Part shown: piece by piece, positions 1 through 9,455 of the stretch
Numbering within the stretch: the stretch's first letter is position 1
Layout: every line of letters begins with the position of its first letter
Assembly: GCA_021642125.1 (NCBI GenBank)
Contig: JAKIXB010000009.1
Span: 124,001-188,000, forward strand
Source of the DNA: Nothophoma quercina
Taxonomy: Eukaryota > Ascomycota > Dothideomycetes > Pleosporales > Didymellaceae
Reading direction: 5' to 3'
DNA length: 64,000 nt
The notes under the pieces: model-generated
What the model saw: only the letters and a program-made list of their open reading frames with translations
Told to the model about the DNA's origin: nothing
The model's database searches: none
Position numbers and translations under genes: made by a program

Positions 1-2802
1 TCTGAATGGTCTCTAGGTTCTGTTGAAAGGCGTCTCTGCTGTATGGGCATATCTCAAGTTCCTTCAGGGCCTTCTCGACTACACCATGAATGCTGGTAAG
101 AGTGGCGACTTTCGTTTGGAGGAGAGAAGTGGCACTCTGGAAATCTCGGACAAATTGCACATGCTTGCTCTCGCTTCGAACACTCCCAGCTGTAGCAGTG
201 AACCCAGGTTGGCGAACATGCAAGTCGTACGCATGAACGAACGATTCCCACTTCAAAGGTACGCCCTTGCCGACAAGGACTTGAACGTCGTTGGCATAGT
301 TATTGAGCAGAAGAGCAACCCCGCTCATATCGGAGATCGAGCGCACGGTCTGAGTGTACGTTCGGACGCTCTCCATCAAGCTGACGGCATATGGGTAGAC
401 GCGTTTGGCTTCTTTCGAGATGTTATTGATGCCATGAGGAACTTGGTAGCCACGCCACGTTAGGTTGCGCACCTCCTTGAAGAGAGCGATTACCTGAGCG
501 TTGAAGTTCACACCCAATTCCAAGACATTGCCCGCAGCGCGATTTCTGCTGACGAGGAACAAGCGTCCCGAGATGGACAGCTTGTCGCGTGCGACTGTCT
601 GCAGCCATGTTTCAAAGATAGGTCGTGTGTCTAACTTCTTCTTGAACATGTTACTCTCCGACTGCAACTTCTGTCCTTCGGCATGGAGGACCCAGTCTTT
701 GCCCAGGACATCTTCAACCTTGCCCATGTACTTGTCGAGCTGAATCTCGATCTGTCGAGCCCAAATGACGGCGCCGGAAACTGGGGGGAAGTCTCGAAGT
801 TGTGCCATCGCGTGCGCTTCGGAGTTGGCGTATTGGCGTTTATACCGGTCGTGCAGGCCCTGAATATCCTGCTTGACACTCTCGATGAGCTGTGTCTGGT
901 ACTCCGAGATTGCTCCCCGGATCTTGGGTCGTACGAACAGAGGGTTGAACTTTGAGAAGACACGGAACATCTCACTAGCTGTCTTAGCGGTTCCAAGACG
1001 ATCTCGAAGTCTGGCAATGATTGAATTCTCGACACGTGAAGTACGTTCGTTATACTTCTCTTCAGCCTGTTCGAACAAGCGTGTGCCCTCTGGCGATACA
1101 TCCAAGACATCGACATCCTTGAGGACATCATAGGCCTCTTTGACCTCCTTGACAGCGTCGACATCGCCAATCTCCTCGATAATGACCTCCTTGGTCTGCG
1201 TGCCGTCAGACGAGGTAGACTGTGTGCCAAGGACATTGACGATGGTGCGTTGTAGCTGCTCGTGGTTCTTGCGGAAAGTGGTAACATAGCGAATGCGTTC
1301 CTCAGTCTCCCGGTGACGCGGGTTGATCTTAATGGGAATAAACTTCTCGTTCCTTCGCCTTGTTACCTCACGAGCGACGTTTGTGAACTCTTTGACATCG
1401 TCCTCCCATGTACGCCAGATCTTCTCGGCGACATCCATGATTGCTTGGAACTCGGGAAAGTCCATGTGCATCAGCGTGCGGCCAGAGAGCTTCTTGTGCA
1501 GCTCAGCGTCGAGATCAGCGGAGATGGCTTCGACGAGTGGAAGAGCTCGACGAATAGGATACGGACAGATGCGGAGCTTCTTGTTGAGGTGGTTGAAGAT
1601 TTGGTCAATAGCGTCGTTGATGGCAATTAGAGACGTGGAAGTGTACAGTTGATCCAACGGAAACTCCCTCATGAGTGTGTTATATTTCTGCACCGTATCA
1701 GTGGTCTCTTTCAGACCAGTGTCCGCACTGAAGCTGACGGTAGCCTGGAATCGCTTCGCATTCTTCAGAACGTCCAAGGTCAACCTGACGCCCGCACTGC
1801 TCAGCTGGTTCTCGATATCGTGTAGTCTGGACTCCATGGAGATCCAGAAGTTGATCTCTTGTTGTGCTGTTCCAGTGGCCACATCGCGATTCGTCTTGGT
1901 AATCGTTTGTATGGACTTGATCCAACCGTTGACAGTTCCTTGCAGTTGGTTCAGGAAAACACTGTCCTGCACAACAGTGGCGGGGATCAGGTCTGGAGAA
2001 GGTTTTAAGCCTCGAGCTTCCGCATCCTGAAGTGCAACCAGAATGTGTGGATGCAGTGGCAAGAGCAACTCAGGAATGTCAGCGTTGTCCGACAAGTGTG
2101 CCATCGCCAAAGCCAGCTCAGCCATCTTCTTCTTTGCTGCAGAGACGCTTGCCCTGGACTCGCTCTCTCCCTTGCTGTAGAGCTCCTTCGGATTGCGTTG
2201 GCTCTTCGTTTTTGTATAGCTATCGAAGTACGGTTCGAAGGCAGTCTGAATGTACGAATGAATATACTCGAAAGGAGCGCCATCTTGCGACGAGTTGTTA
2301 TTAGAAAGTATAAAGCCGGGAAGGGTCGAAATGTTGACTTGCTCGCTGAGGGGTATCGAGGAATCTATGGGTATCGGTCGCTTCTGAAGGATAACAAACG
2401 CTGCGCAGTGAGGAGATGCGGTGAGTTCAGTGGAAACAGTGTATGTATAGTGTTGGGAGACGCCTATGGGATGTTAGCTGGAGTATAGTTACAGTCGCGG
2501 AGTTACTCACCATTGGTCCCGTCCAACCCATCTATGGAGGCCTCTGCAGTTCTCTCCTTGACGACATAGAGCACCGTCTGGTTCTCCTTCGAGAACTGCG
2601 TGCATCTCTGCAAGGTGTCGATACGCTTGTCGGTGGAGAGGAAGCTGCCAGGCGCATAGAGATCTCGCTCGGTAGCGCCGAGGTTGACATCGAGGACCTT
2701 CTCCAGGTAGTCGACTATTATCTGAGGGTCGATAGTGGGCGGGGTGGGACTGGGCGCTCGTGAGGTGCCATTGGTGGCCCCTGGGGAGAGCGGTCCCTCC
2801 AT
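1..2802 (-). CDS. DYN1: Cytoplasmic dynein heavy chain, N-terminal part (cut by window edge)
   Basis: Heavy chain of the minus-end-directed microtubule motor that moves nuclei and early endosomes in hyphae (nudA in Aspergillus). Exon 1 is 2511-2802 (97 codons plus 1 nt); a 47-nt intron (2464-2510, donor GTGAGT, branch GCTAAC, acceptor CATAG) leads to an exon open to base 1. About 918 residues are visible, all in the N-terminal tail that binds intermediate and light-intermediate chains and dimerises. Recognisable tail pieces include FEYIHSYIQTAFEPYF, AKKKMAELALAMAHLSDN, NDAIDQIFNHLNKKLRICPYPIRR split over that stretch, and SNMFKKKLDTRPIFETW. The AAA+ ring and stalk lie outside the window. The start is the first ATG (2800-2802), followed by a Ser/Pro/Thr-rich leader. 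Family assignment is firm; the single intron is inferred from frame and splice signals. Confidence 0.95.
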
Positions 2803-3468
2803 TGTGAGCTGTTGTGTGTCTACTAACGAAGAGACATGTGAAACCTCGTTGCCGGCGAGGTGAGGTAGTAAAACAGGGTACGAGGAACGCCGAAGGTCTA
2901 AGATCGGTGGTGAAGGGAGTGTGAGCTCGAGGCGGTGATTGTTGTCTCCACCATTAACAAAGTCGCGTCCAACGCGGCGTGCACAGACCTCTCCCGCACT
3001 TGCGAGGTCAACCGGCGCAGGGATGCGGTGAGATCGTTGTGTGATTGGTGCTCAGCGTTCTGGCAGGCGCAGTCTTACAAAGACGTGGACAATGCTTGAA
3101 ACGCTCAGGACGCGTTAGATGATGGTTGCGGCTTTTCGCCCTTCCCTTTTGTTTGTTTTTGGTCTCCTGTTTACCCCGCCTTGCAGTTTTGGGCAATTTC
3201 GGAAGGGACGACTTGACAATGACAGCGCAGGGATTCACTTTTACATCCGTTCATTGTCAAGGTACACACAAAACCGAGTCGCGATACTGGGACAGAAGAA
3301 GATGGCACTGCAGATTATTGTTGGTTTGGCAAGCAGCTGATCAGTTCGGTAGCTGGCATATCTTCATTCTTACTCAAATTGGAAAATCGTCAACACGTTC
3401 ACTGGGAATCAACACATTGATCTGATTACAAACGAGGTTCACATGCACTGCTCGGGCGCCTTCTGTGT
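2803..3468. other. Intergenic: dynein promoter and 3' flank of the macro-domain gene
   Basis: No conserved gene seen. It should hold the dynein promoter, since dynein reads leftward from 2802. A plus-strand ATG frame at 3119-3340 (73 codons) begins with a signal-peptide-like hydrophobic run, but has no other support; see findings. Confidence 0.5.
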
Positions 3469-4257
3469 TCACTCCTCCGGCTCCCACACCTCGATCTTGT
3501 TAGGCCACCAAGGCCGCATCTCTAGGCCCTTCAGCACTTCCTCCGTCCTCTCCCAGGGCACAGCGAACTTCCCGCTGTTGATTTTGCACATTCGAATTGT
3601 AGTGATGTTCTCGGTGACCATGCCGACCAACTGCAACAACATCTGCATCGCTCTGGCGGTGTTCACAATGATCTCATCTGGTTTGTCTTTGACCTTGCCG
3701 TATTTCGCACTTGTGAAGACGCAGCCGATCCAGTGTTGTTTGTCGCCATCTCGTGGTGCAAGAAGCTGGGCGGTGCCTGTCGGTACAGGGTTGGACTTGC
3801 CGTGGTCCTTAACACAGAAGTTGTGGTGATCGATGTAGGCTTGAGGGTACTTCTGCTTGAATGCTTTGGCAATACCCGCGCCCCAATGACCTTGGGTATT
3901 GCAGGCGTGAACTAGTACACAACCCTGGGGAGCATCGGCGAACATATCACCCTTGTGGTAGCTGAGCTGCAGGGAGGCTGAGTGGGCAAGCTGCGTAGAG
4001 TCTTTGTCCAGCCAGGATGAGGATAGATCAGTATAGGCCAGGTGAGGATGCTGCTCTTCACTTTCGGTTTTGTTTTGGACTTCGACGTTGACATCAAGTT
4101 TGACTTTCTTCGCAGGAGGTTGTGTGGTCGAAGCCATCCTTTTGCCGGTGATTGGGGCAGTTGCAGAGGACTCAGACGCTGACGTTTTTACTTTTCTTGT
4201 GCCTGCTCCTGTTGGCTTCGTGTGTGTTCTGATGCTACTGTCACGATGAGATGACAT
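3469..4257 (-). CDS. POA1: Macro-domain ADP-ribose 1''-phosphate phosphatase (POA1-like)
   Basis: Single-exon gene of 262 residues. Yeast Poa1 removes the 1''-phosphate from ADP-ribose 1''-phosphate, a by-product of tRNA splicing, and also acts on ADP-ribosylated substrates. The macro domain covers about residues 97-262: GDMFADAPQGCVLVHACN, then TQGHWGAGIAKAFK, which is the ADP-ribose-binding Asn/Gly loop (Asn120, Gly-rich 123-129), and a C-terminal INSGKFAVPWERTEEVL segment. The first ~95 residues are Ser/Thr/Lys-rich with a PPAKKVKLD stretch that looks like a nuclear localisation signal; yeast Poa1 (about 177 residues) lacks this extension. The ATG at 4255-4257 is the first in frame, but the internal Met41 could also be used. 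Transcribed in the same direction as dynein. Substrate is inferred from family resemblance. Confidence 0.85.
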   Translation of the reverse strand: MSSHRDSSIRTHTKPTGAGTRKVKTSASESSATAPITGKRMASTTQPPAKKVKLDVNVEVQNKTESEEQHPHLAYTDLSSSWLDKDSTQLAHSASLQLSYHKGDMFADAPQGCVLVHACNTQGHWGAGIAKAFKQKYPQAYIDHHNFCVKDHGKSNPVPTGTAQLLAPRDGDKQHWIGCVFTSAKYGKVKDKPDEIIVNTARAMQMLLQLVGMVTENITTIRMCKINSGKFAVPWERTEEVLKGLEMRPWWPNKIEVWEPEE

Positions 4258-4746
4258 ACTGGCGGTTCGATGGTACTGGTGACAGTGAAAAGCGATCAGG
4301 TATCGTGTCCAATACCCAAAGTTGAACGTGACGAAGAAGGGAAAACGGCATGGCAGAGCATTTGCAAACAGGGAGTGAAAGTGAGGGTGATGTAGTCGTC
4401 CTGCCTACCTTCAGCTCCGATGGTAGGCAACAAGGGCTTCAGCCGCCCTTCTAATTGTACCTAAGTCGATCCCAGCATTTGGACCGCACACAAGCTATGA
4501 AGGCTTCAGCGAGCCAAATGCGAAGACAAGAAGAAAGCCTGTGTCATCGTTCGTGTCTCACTTGTTGATGATCCAAGTTGCTCATGTTGGAGTGTTGGTG
4601 TTCGTTCCGGGAAGCGGCGAGCGGCCGCCACCAATCAAATCGTGCTGATTGGCTCCAACTTGATGATGCTTTGCCCTGCAATTCTTCAACCTCGCTCCTG
4701 CCATCGACGACACCCATCACCACCACCCGCACACCTCGCGTCCACG
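4258..4746. promoter_or_regulatory. Divergent promoter region, POA1-like / Rieske
   Basis: About 490 bp between two divergently transcribed start codons (4257 minus, 4747 plus). No coding frame with support. The last ~60 bp before the Rieske ATG is C-rich (CCACC/CACC tracts), typical of a fungal 5' leader. No clear TATA box was seen. Confidence 0.5.
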
Positions 4747-5724
4747 ATGCCCGCTCTCGCCAACAGCGCCCGTGCTGTCGCACGATCATGGACAGCCCAC
4801 CAGATGCCCGTCGCCCGGGCCGGCTGCACCGCCATGCAGACCCGTAACGCCTCGGCGTCGTCGTTCGACAGCCCCTTCAAGGGCAGCGCCGACAGCACCA
4901 AGATCCCCTCCTTCGCCGCCTACAGGAACAAGAACGGCGAGCAGAGCACCAAGGTCTTCCAGTACTTCATGGTCGGCTCCATGGGTGCGCTGTCCGCTCT
5001 TGGCGCGAAGGCGACCGTCCAGGGTAAGACCACCCACCCACCGTAGCGCCCGCAAACAGCACGATAGAGCTCCGAAAAGCGATGGCATTGGGATATAGGG
5101 CATTGTGGAACATTCCTGGAAGCAATTGGCTGTTTTGCGGATGATCTGGGACTGCGATTCGATGGAGAGCACACGGGCTAATGCATTGCGCGACAGACTT
5201 CCTCGTCAACATGTCCGCCTCCGCCGACGTTTTGGCCCAGGCCAAGGTTGAGATCGATCTCGCTGCCATTCCCGAGGGCAAGAACGTACGTTCACCGATA
5301 GATCTGGGATAATTAGGGACAGCAGCTGAGACAGCACAGGTCATTATCAAGTGGCGAGGCAAGCCCGTCTTCATCCGTCACCGCACCGAGAGCGAGATCA
5401 AGGAGGCTGAGGACACCAAGTGGGAATCCCTGCGTGACCCCCAGTCCGACGGCGACCGTGTCCAGAAGCCCGAGTGGTTGATCATGTTGGGTACGAGCAC
5501 CTACAAGAAAGCAGCAGAGGCGAACAAAGCTAACAACAGCAGGTGTCTGCACCCATCTCGGTTGTGTACCCATCGGCGAAGCCGGCGACTTCGGCGGCTG
5601 GTTCTGCCCCTGCCACGGATCCCACTACGATATCTCTGGCCGCATAAGAAAGGGACCTGCCCCGCTCAACCTCGAGGTTCCTGCGTATGACTTCCCCGAG
5701 GAGGGCAAGGTCGTCATTGGTTAA
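4747..5724 (+). CDS. RIP1: Ubiquinol-cytochrome c reductase iron-sulfur (Rieske) subunit
   Basis: Rieske 2Fe-2S protein of respiratory complex III in the mitochondrial inner membrane; it passes electrons from ubiquinol to cytochrome c1. Four exons: 4747-5023, 5197-5285, 5340-5490 and 5543-5724, giving 232 residues. All introns have GT/AG ends, and the third has a CTAAC branch. Residues 1-45 form an Arg/Ala/Ser-rich mitochondrial presequence. The membrane anchor is around 73-100 (FQYFMVGSMGALSALGAKAT). The cluster ligands sit in CTHLGC (Cys175, His177) and CPCHGSH (Cys194, His197), with Cys180/Cys196 as the family disulfide. The C-terminal GPAPLNLEVPAYDF is typical. An in-frame ATG-less extension upstream was rejected because the presequence fits the 4747 start. 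Confidence 0.95.
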
Positions 5725-5927
5725 ATTCGCGCATTGTGTAAAGTAGCGAGAAGATGGGTCGGGGAGCTGGCTGTGTCAATAGGAGCAAGCATTACCGTTT
5801 CCTTTGGTTTCTTATTTAGATTCGGCTTGTGTGCGTAGGAATGTAACACCAGTTAGAGTCACTTCACACCATCGCCACACATCATGGGACGGGTCTGTTA
5901 TGTTCATGCTTTGGTACGATTTCATGA

Positions 5928-6882
5928 TCATTGCCCGTTGAGGAATGACTTGACGGCATCTACCGCGCCTGCGAACTTGTTCGCCTCGATCAGCGTCAAG
6001 TGTCCCTGCGGCTTGACACCCATTTCTTGGAACGCTCTCTTGCTATCACTCGCACCCTCATCCACTGGGGTATCATAATCGAACGTCGTGTGCCCAACAG
6101 CATGCTGATACAGCACCTCGTCCTCAGGGTGGAAGTAGAATGTCTCCTCTTCCGCCTTACCCGCCTTCTTCTTCTTGCTAGGCGGCTGACCCACCGCAGG
6201 CAGATTCGAAGCTACCTCTGAGTACGCTTTCGAAAGCACAAGGTAGTGTGTGAATGCATATGGCTCCTTTTCTTCAACCGCCCACTGAATCTCTTCCATC
6301 AACATGGTGTACATTGGCGGCACGATCTCGTGGGGCATGTTGATGAAGCGCTCGGTGAGGATGAGACCGATTTGTGCGGGTGCGTTTGGGAGGAGCTCGG
6401 GCGCCTTCTTGGAGAGGTAGGCGTGCAGGTCGCGAATCACTTTCTTGTCCTGGCCGGCGTTAGTCGCACAACGCGTCGCACGCGGGATATTGGCAGTACC
6501 TTGTGTGTCTCCAGATTCAACACGGTCAGGAACGCATACGGGTCCGTCTCGCTGCCGTCGACCTTGACTGTGCTGCCCAGCAGTGGCTGCGACAAGATGA
6601 TGTCGGCGAGCTCACTCAGGTCGAACAGCTGGTTGTCGACGTCCAGCAATTGGCGCAACAATGTCTTCAGGCCATGGAAGTCGACCTCAGGGTTGGGATC
6701 AAACCACTCAAAGTCGACGTTCACCATGTCCATGTCCTATCAATGCATGAGCGCGATCGCATGTACGCGGGGGAAATGCGCCGAACCTCGTCGCTGTCAG
6801 ACTCATCATCCTTCTTCTTGCCCTTCCCCTTGCTCTCGGGCGCATCGGGGAGCTCTTCTGGGTCCTGTTTCCGCTTGGCCAT
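5928..6882 (-). CDS. BCP1: BCP1/BCCIP family protein
   Basis: Essential nuclear protein of the Bcp1/BCCIP family. In yeast it serves as a chaperone for ribosomal protein Rpl23 and in nuclear export of the PIP kinase Mss4. Exons on the minus strand: 6787-6882, 6500-6736 and 5928-6449, giving 284 residues. The short first exon is a Lys/Asp/Glu-rich leader (KGKGKKKDDESDSDE), followed by the conserved VDFEWFDPNPEVDFHGLK, FDLSELADIILSQP and ETDPYAFLTVLN blocks. The last exon has the conserved INMPHEIVPPMYTMLMEE and FYFHPEDEVLY blocks. Intron 1 starts with GTTCGG, a weak but acceptable donor, and ends TTGATAG; intron 2 uses GTACTG and CTAAC. It shares a short divergent promoter with GMP synthase. 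Role is from the family; splicing is inferred. Confidence 0.93.
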
Positions 6883-7082
6883 TGTGTGTATGTGGTGTTG
6901 GGTAATTTGCTACTAAAAGCTGGGTACGACGTCGGTAGACCTGCATGCATGCGCTTGACGCTAAATATTTTTTGGCCGAGTCAGCCCCTCCAACCCACTG
7001 TCCCTCACTTTCCAGGGTCCTCTCCTTCTACACTTCTTTTTCCTCTTCACTTCTTCTTTCATACCTCAATTCTCTAGCCAAC
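6883..7082. promoter_or_regulatory. Divergent BCP1 / GMP synthase promoter
   Basis: 200 bp between the two start codons. The GMP synthase side carries a long pyrimidine tract (CT-rich, about 7015-7072) just before the ATG, typical of strongly expressed fungal genes. A TGACTCG element (complement of 6976-6982) differs from the CPC1/GCN4 consensus TGACTCA by one base. No TATA box seen. Coordinate control of a nucleotide-synthesis gene and a ribosome-related gene is plausible but inferred. Confidence 0.5.
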
Positions 7083-8761
7083 ATGACGACCGACGCCAAA
7101 GACCCCATTCCCCCGCACAAGACCTTCGACACCATCCTGGTGCTCGACTTCGGGTCCCAGTACACGCATCTGATCACTCGACGACTCCGCGAATTCAATG
7201 TCTACTCAGAGATGCTGCCATGCACCACAAAGCTGGCCGACCTCGACTTCACACCCAAGGGCATCATTCTCTCCGGCGGCCCATACTCCGTCTACGAGGA
7301 GGGCGCACCGCACGTCGACCACGCCGTTTTCGATCTCGGCGTGCCCATTCTCGGAATATGCTATGGCCTGCAGGAGATGGCATGGCACTTCGGAAAGAAC
7401 GCAGGCGTTGCAGCCGGCGAGAAGAGGGAGTACGGCCACGCACACCTGAACCTCCAGCAGCATGGCGGCCATGTTGACGAGCTGTTCAAGGGCCTCCAGA
7501 ACAACATCGAGGTCTGGATGAGCCACGGCGACAAGCTGAGTCACATGCCCGAGGACTTTGTCACAGTCGCGACTACCCCCAACTCGCCTTATGCCGGTAT
7601 CGCGCACAGCTCCAAGAAGATGTACGGCATCCAGTTCCACCCAGAAGTCACCCACACACCCGAGGGCAAGATTCTGCTCAGGAACTTCGCTGTCGACATC
7701 TGCCAGTCCAAGACCGACTGGACCATGGGCAAGTTTGTCGACCAGGAGATTGCGCGCATCAGGAAGCTCGTTGGACCCAAGGGTCAGGTCATTGGCGCCG
7801 TCAGCGGTGGTGTCGACTCCACCGTCGCAGCTAAGCTGATGAAGGAGGCCATTGGCGACCGCTTCCATGCCGTCATGGTTGACAACGGCGTACTGCGCCT
7901 GAACGAGGCCAAGCAAGTCAAGGAGACCCTCGACAAAGGCCTCGGCATCAACCTGACCGTCGTCGACGCCTCCGACATGTTCCTCGACCGCCTCAAGGGC
8001 ATCACCGACAACCCCGAGCAAAAGCGCAAAATCATCGGCAACACCTTCATCGAGATCTTCCAGCAGAAAGCCAAAGAAATCGCAGAAGCTGCACACAACA
8101 CCCCCAACGCCGGCGAGATCGAATGGCTCCTCCAAGGCACCCTGTACCCGGACGTCATCGAGTCCCTGTCCTTCAAGGGTCCCTCGCAGACCATCAAAAC
8201 CCACCACAATGTCGGCGGCCTCCCAGCAAACATGAACCTCAAGCTCATCGAGCCTCTGCGCGAGCTGTTCAAGGACGAAGTCCGCGCCCTGGGCGTCGAG
8301 CTTGGCATCAACGAGGAACTCGTCTGGCGCCACCCCTTCCCTGGCCCGGGCATTGCTATCCGCATCCTGGGTGAGGTGACCCGCGAGCAGGTCCGTATTG
8401 CCCGCGAGGCTGACTTCATTTTCATCGAGGAGATCAAGAAGGCCGGGCTGTACAGGAACATCAGCCAGGCTTTCGCGGCGCTGTTGCCCGTCAAGGCCGT
8501 TGGTGTCATGGGTGACAAGAGGGTGCACGATCAGGTTATTGCGCTGAGGGCGGTGGAGACATCGGATTTCATGACGGCGGATTGGTACCCCTTCGATGGC
8601 GAATTCCTGAAGCGCGTGTCGAGACGCATTGTGAACGAGGTCAACGGTGTCTGCCGTGTTGTTTACGACAGTAAGTCCAATCCTTCTCTGTGTTTCTCAA
8701 GCGGCATACTAACATCTACGCAGTCACCAGCAAGCCCCCTGGCACCATTGAGATGGAGTAA
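7083..8761 (+). CDS. GUA1: GMP synthase (glutamine-hydrolysing)
   Basis: Converts XMP, glutamine and ATP to GMP, the last step of de novo guanine nucleotide synthesis. Exons 7083-8670 and 8724-8761 give 541 residues. The N-terminal class I glutamine amidotransferase has its nucleophile Cys93 in GICYGLQEM and the His186/Glu188 pair in GIQFHPEV. The ATP pyrophosphatase domain has the SGGVDS loop at 241-246. The C-terminal dimerisation domain contains GPGIAIRILGEVTREQ and ends in KPPGTIEME. The 53-nt intron (donor GTAAGT, branch ACTAAC, acceptor CGCAG) splits Ile in VYDITSK, restoring the universal C-terminus. The ATG at 7083 was chosen over the upstream open frame because it opens the conserved start and follows the CT-rich leader. 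Confidence 0.97.
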
Positions 8762-9451
8762 GCCTGCGGACACGAGATAGAAGCGGTATAGCTAGGCCTG
8801 GCTTTGGAGTTACTCGGATACGGAAAAGCAAACGAATAGATGATAGAAGACTTGATGATACCCTGCGAGAAGTCAACGCGATAGACGATTGAATATAAAG
8901 ATATGGTTCCACTATCGAAGTGCTGTCAAAAGTACGGACACGCCAGTGCACTGTGAAAAGGGCTGATTCGGTCAGGAGGCATGGGATCGCTTTGTAACTT
9001 GGGTTCGAAATATCTTGGTATTCAAGGAGTCGACAACAATGGTTTCTGATCATTATGATCATGTATCGTGGTGAGATGAATTTTCGTCCTTTTTGATGGA
9101 GCTCTGTAGTCCTGAAAACGTACTCTGCTGGTTTGGCGGAATAACTTTAACAAGCTATAGAATAACGCATCGCAATGCTATAACGACAAAACTACTACGA
9201 CACATTTTGAGAAAGTCTGATCACAGTCTGACAAGATCGCTTGCTGTTCTGGTGGATTCAAGGACGTGGATCCTCAAGCACATGTCAACGAGCATCCCGG
9301 CGCACAAGCGTCGATCGGACCTCCGTGTCCCCTCCGCAACTCCAAGAATAGCTCCCCTGCATCAGCTCCAAACGTCAAACGTCACCCTCTACGATAACCC
9401 AACAATAACCTCGAGTCTCCCGAAGACACCATCGACCGAAACGACAATGCG
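8762..9451. other. Intergenic, GMP synthase 3' flank and chloride-channel leader
   Basis: 690 bp without a supported gene. The last 100 bp should be the leader of the chloride-channel gene and includes a three-codon upstream frame described separately. Confidence 0.5.
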
Positions 9452-9455
9452 ATGA
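9447..9455 (+). promoter_or_regulatory. Minimal upstream ORF overlapping the chloride-channel start
   Basis: ATG CGA TGA: a two-codon upstream ORF whose stop overlaps the main ATG (9452-9454) in the arrangement ATGCGATGA. A ribosome starting at 9447 would terminate on the true start. That would favour reinitiation or leaky scanning, so translational control is possible. Seen directly; function inferred. Confidence 0.45.

Noticed and set aside
631..1287. 218-codon minus-strand frame inside the dynein gene
   Set aside because: Shifted frame of the dynein coding strand; the true frame reads through the whole region as dynein tail.
3126..3425. 99-codon frame with a signal-like start
   Set aside because: Its first codon is TTG, not ATG; the overlapping ATG frame at 3119 is the only one that could be translated normally.
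7206..8528. 440-codon minus-strand frame antisense to GMP synthase
   Set aside because: It is a mirror of the strongly biased codon usage of GMP synthase (Leu/Val/Asp-rich composition), a standard shadow frame.
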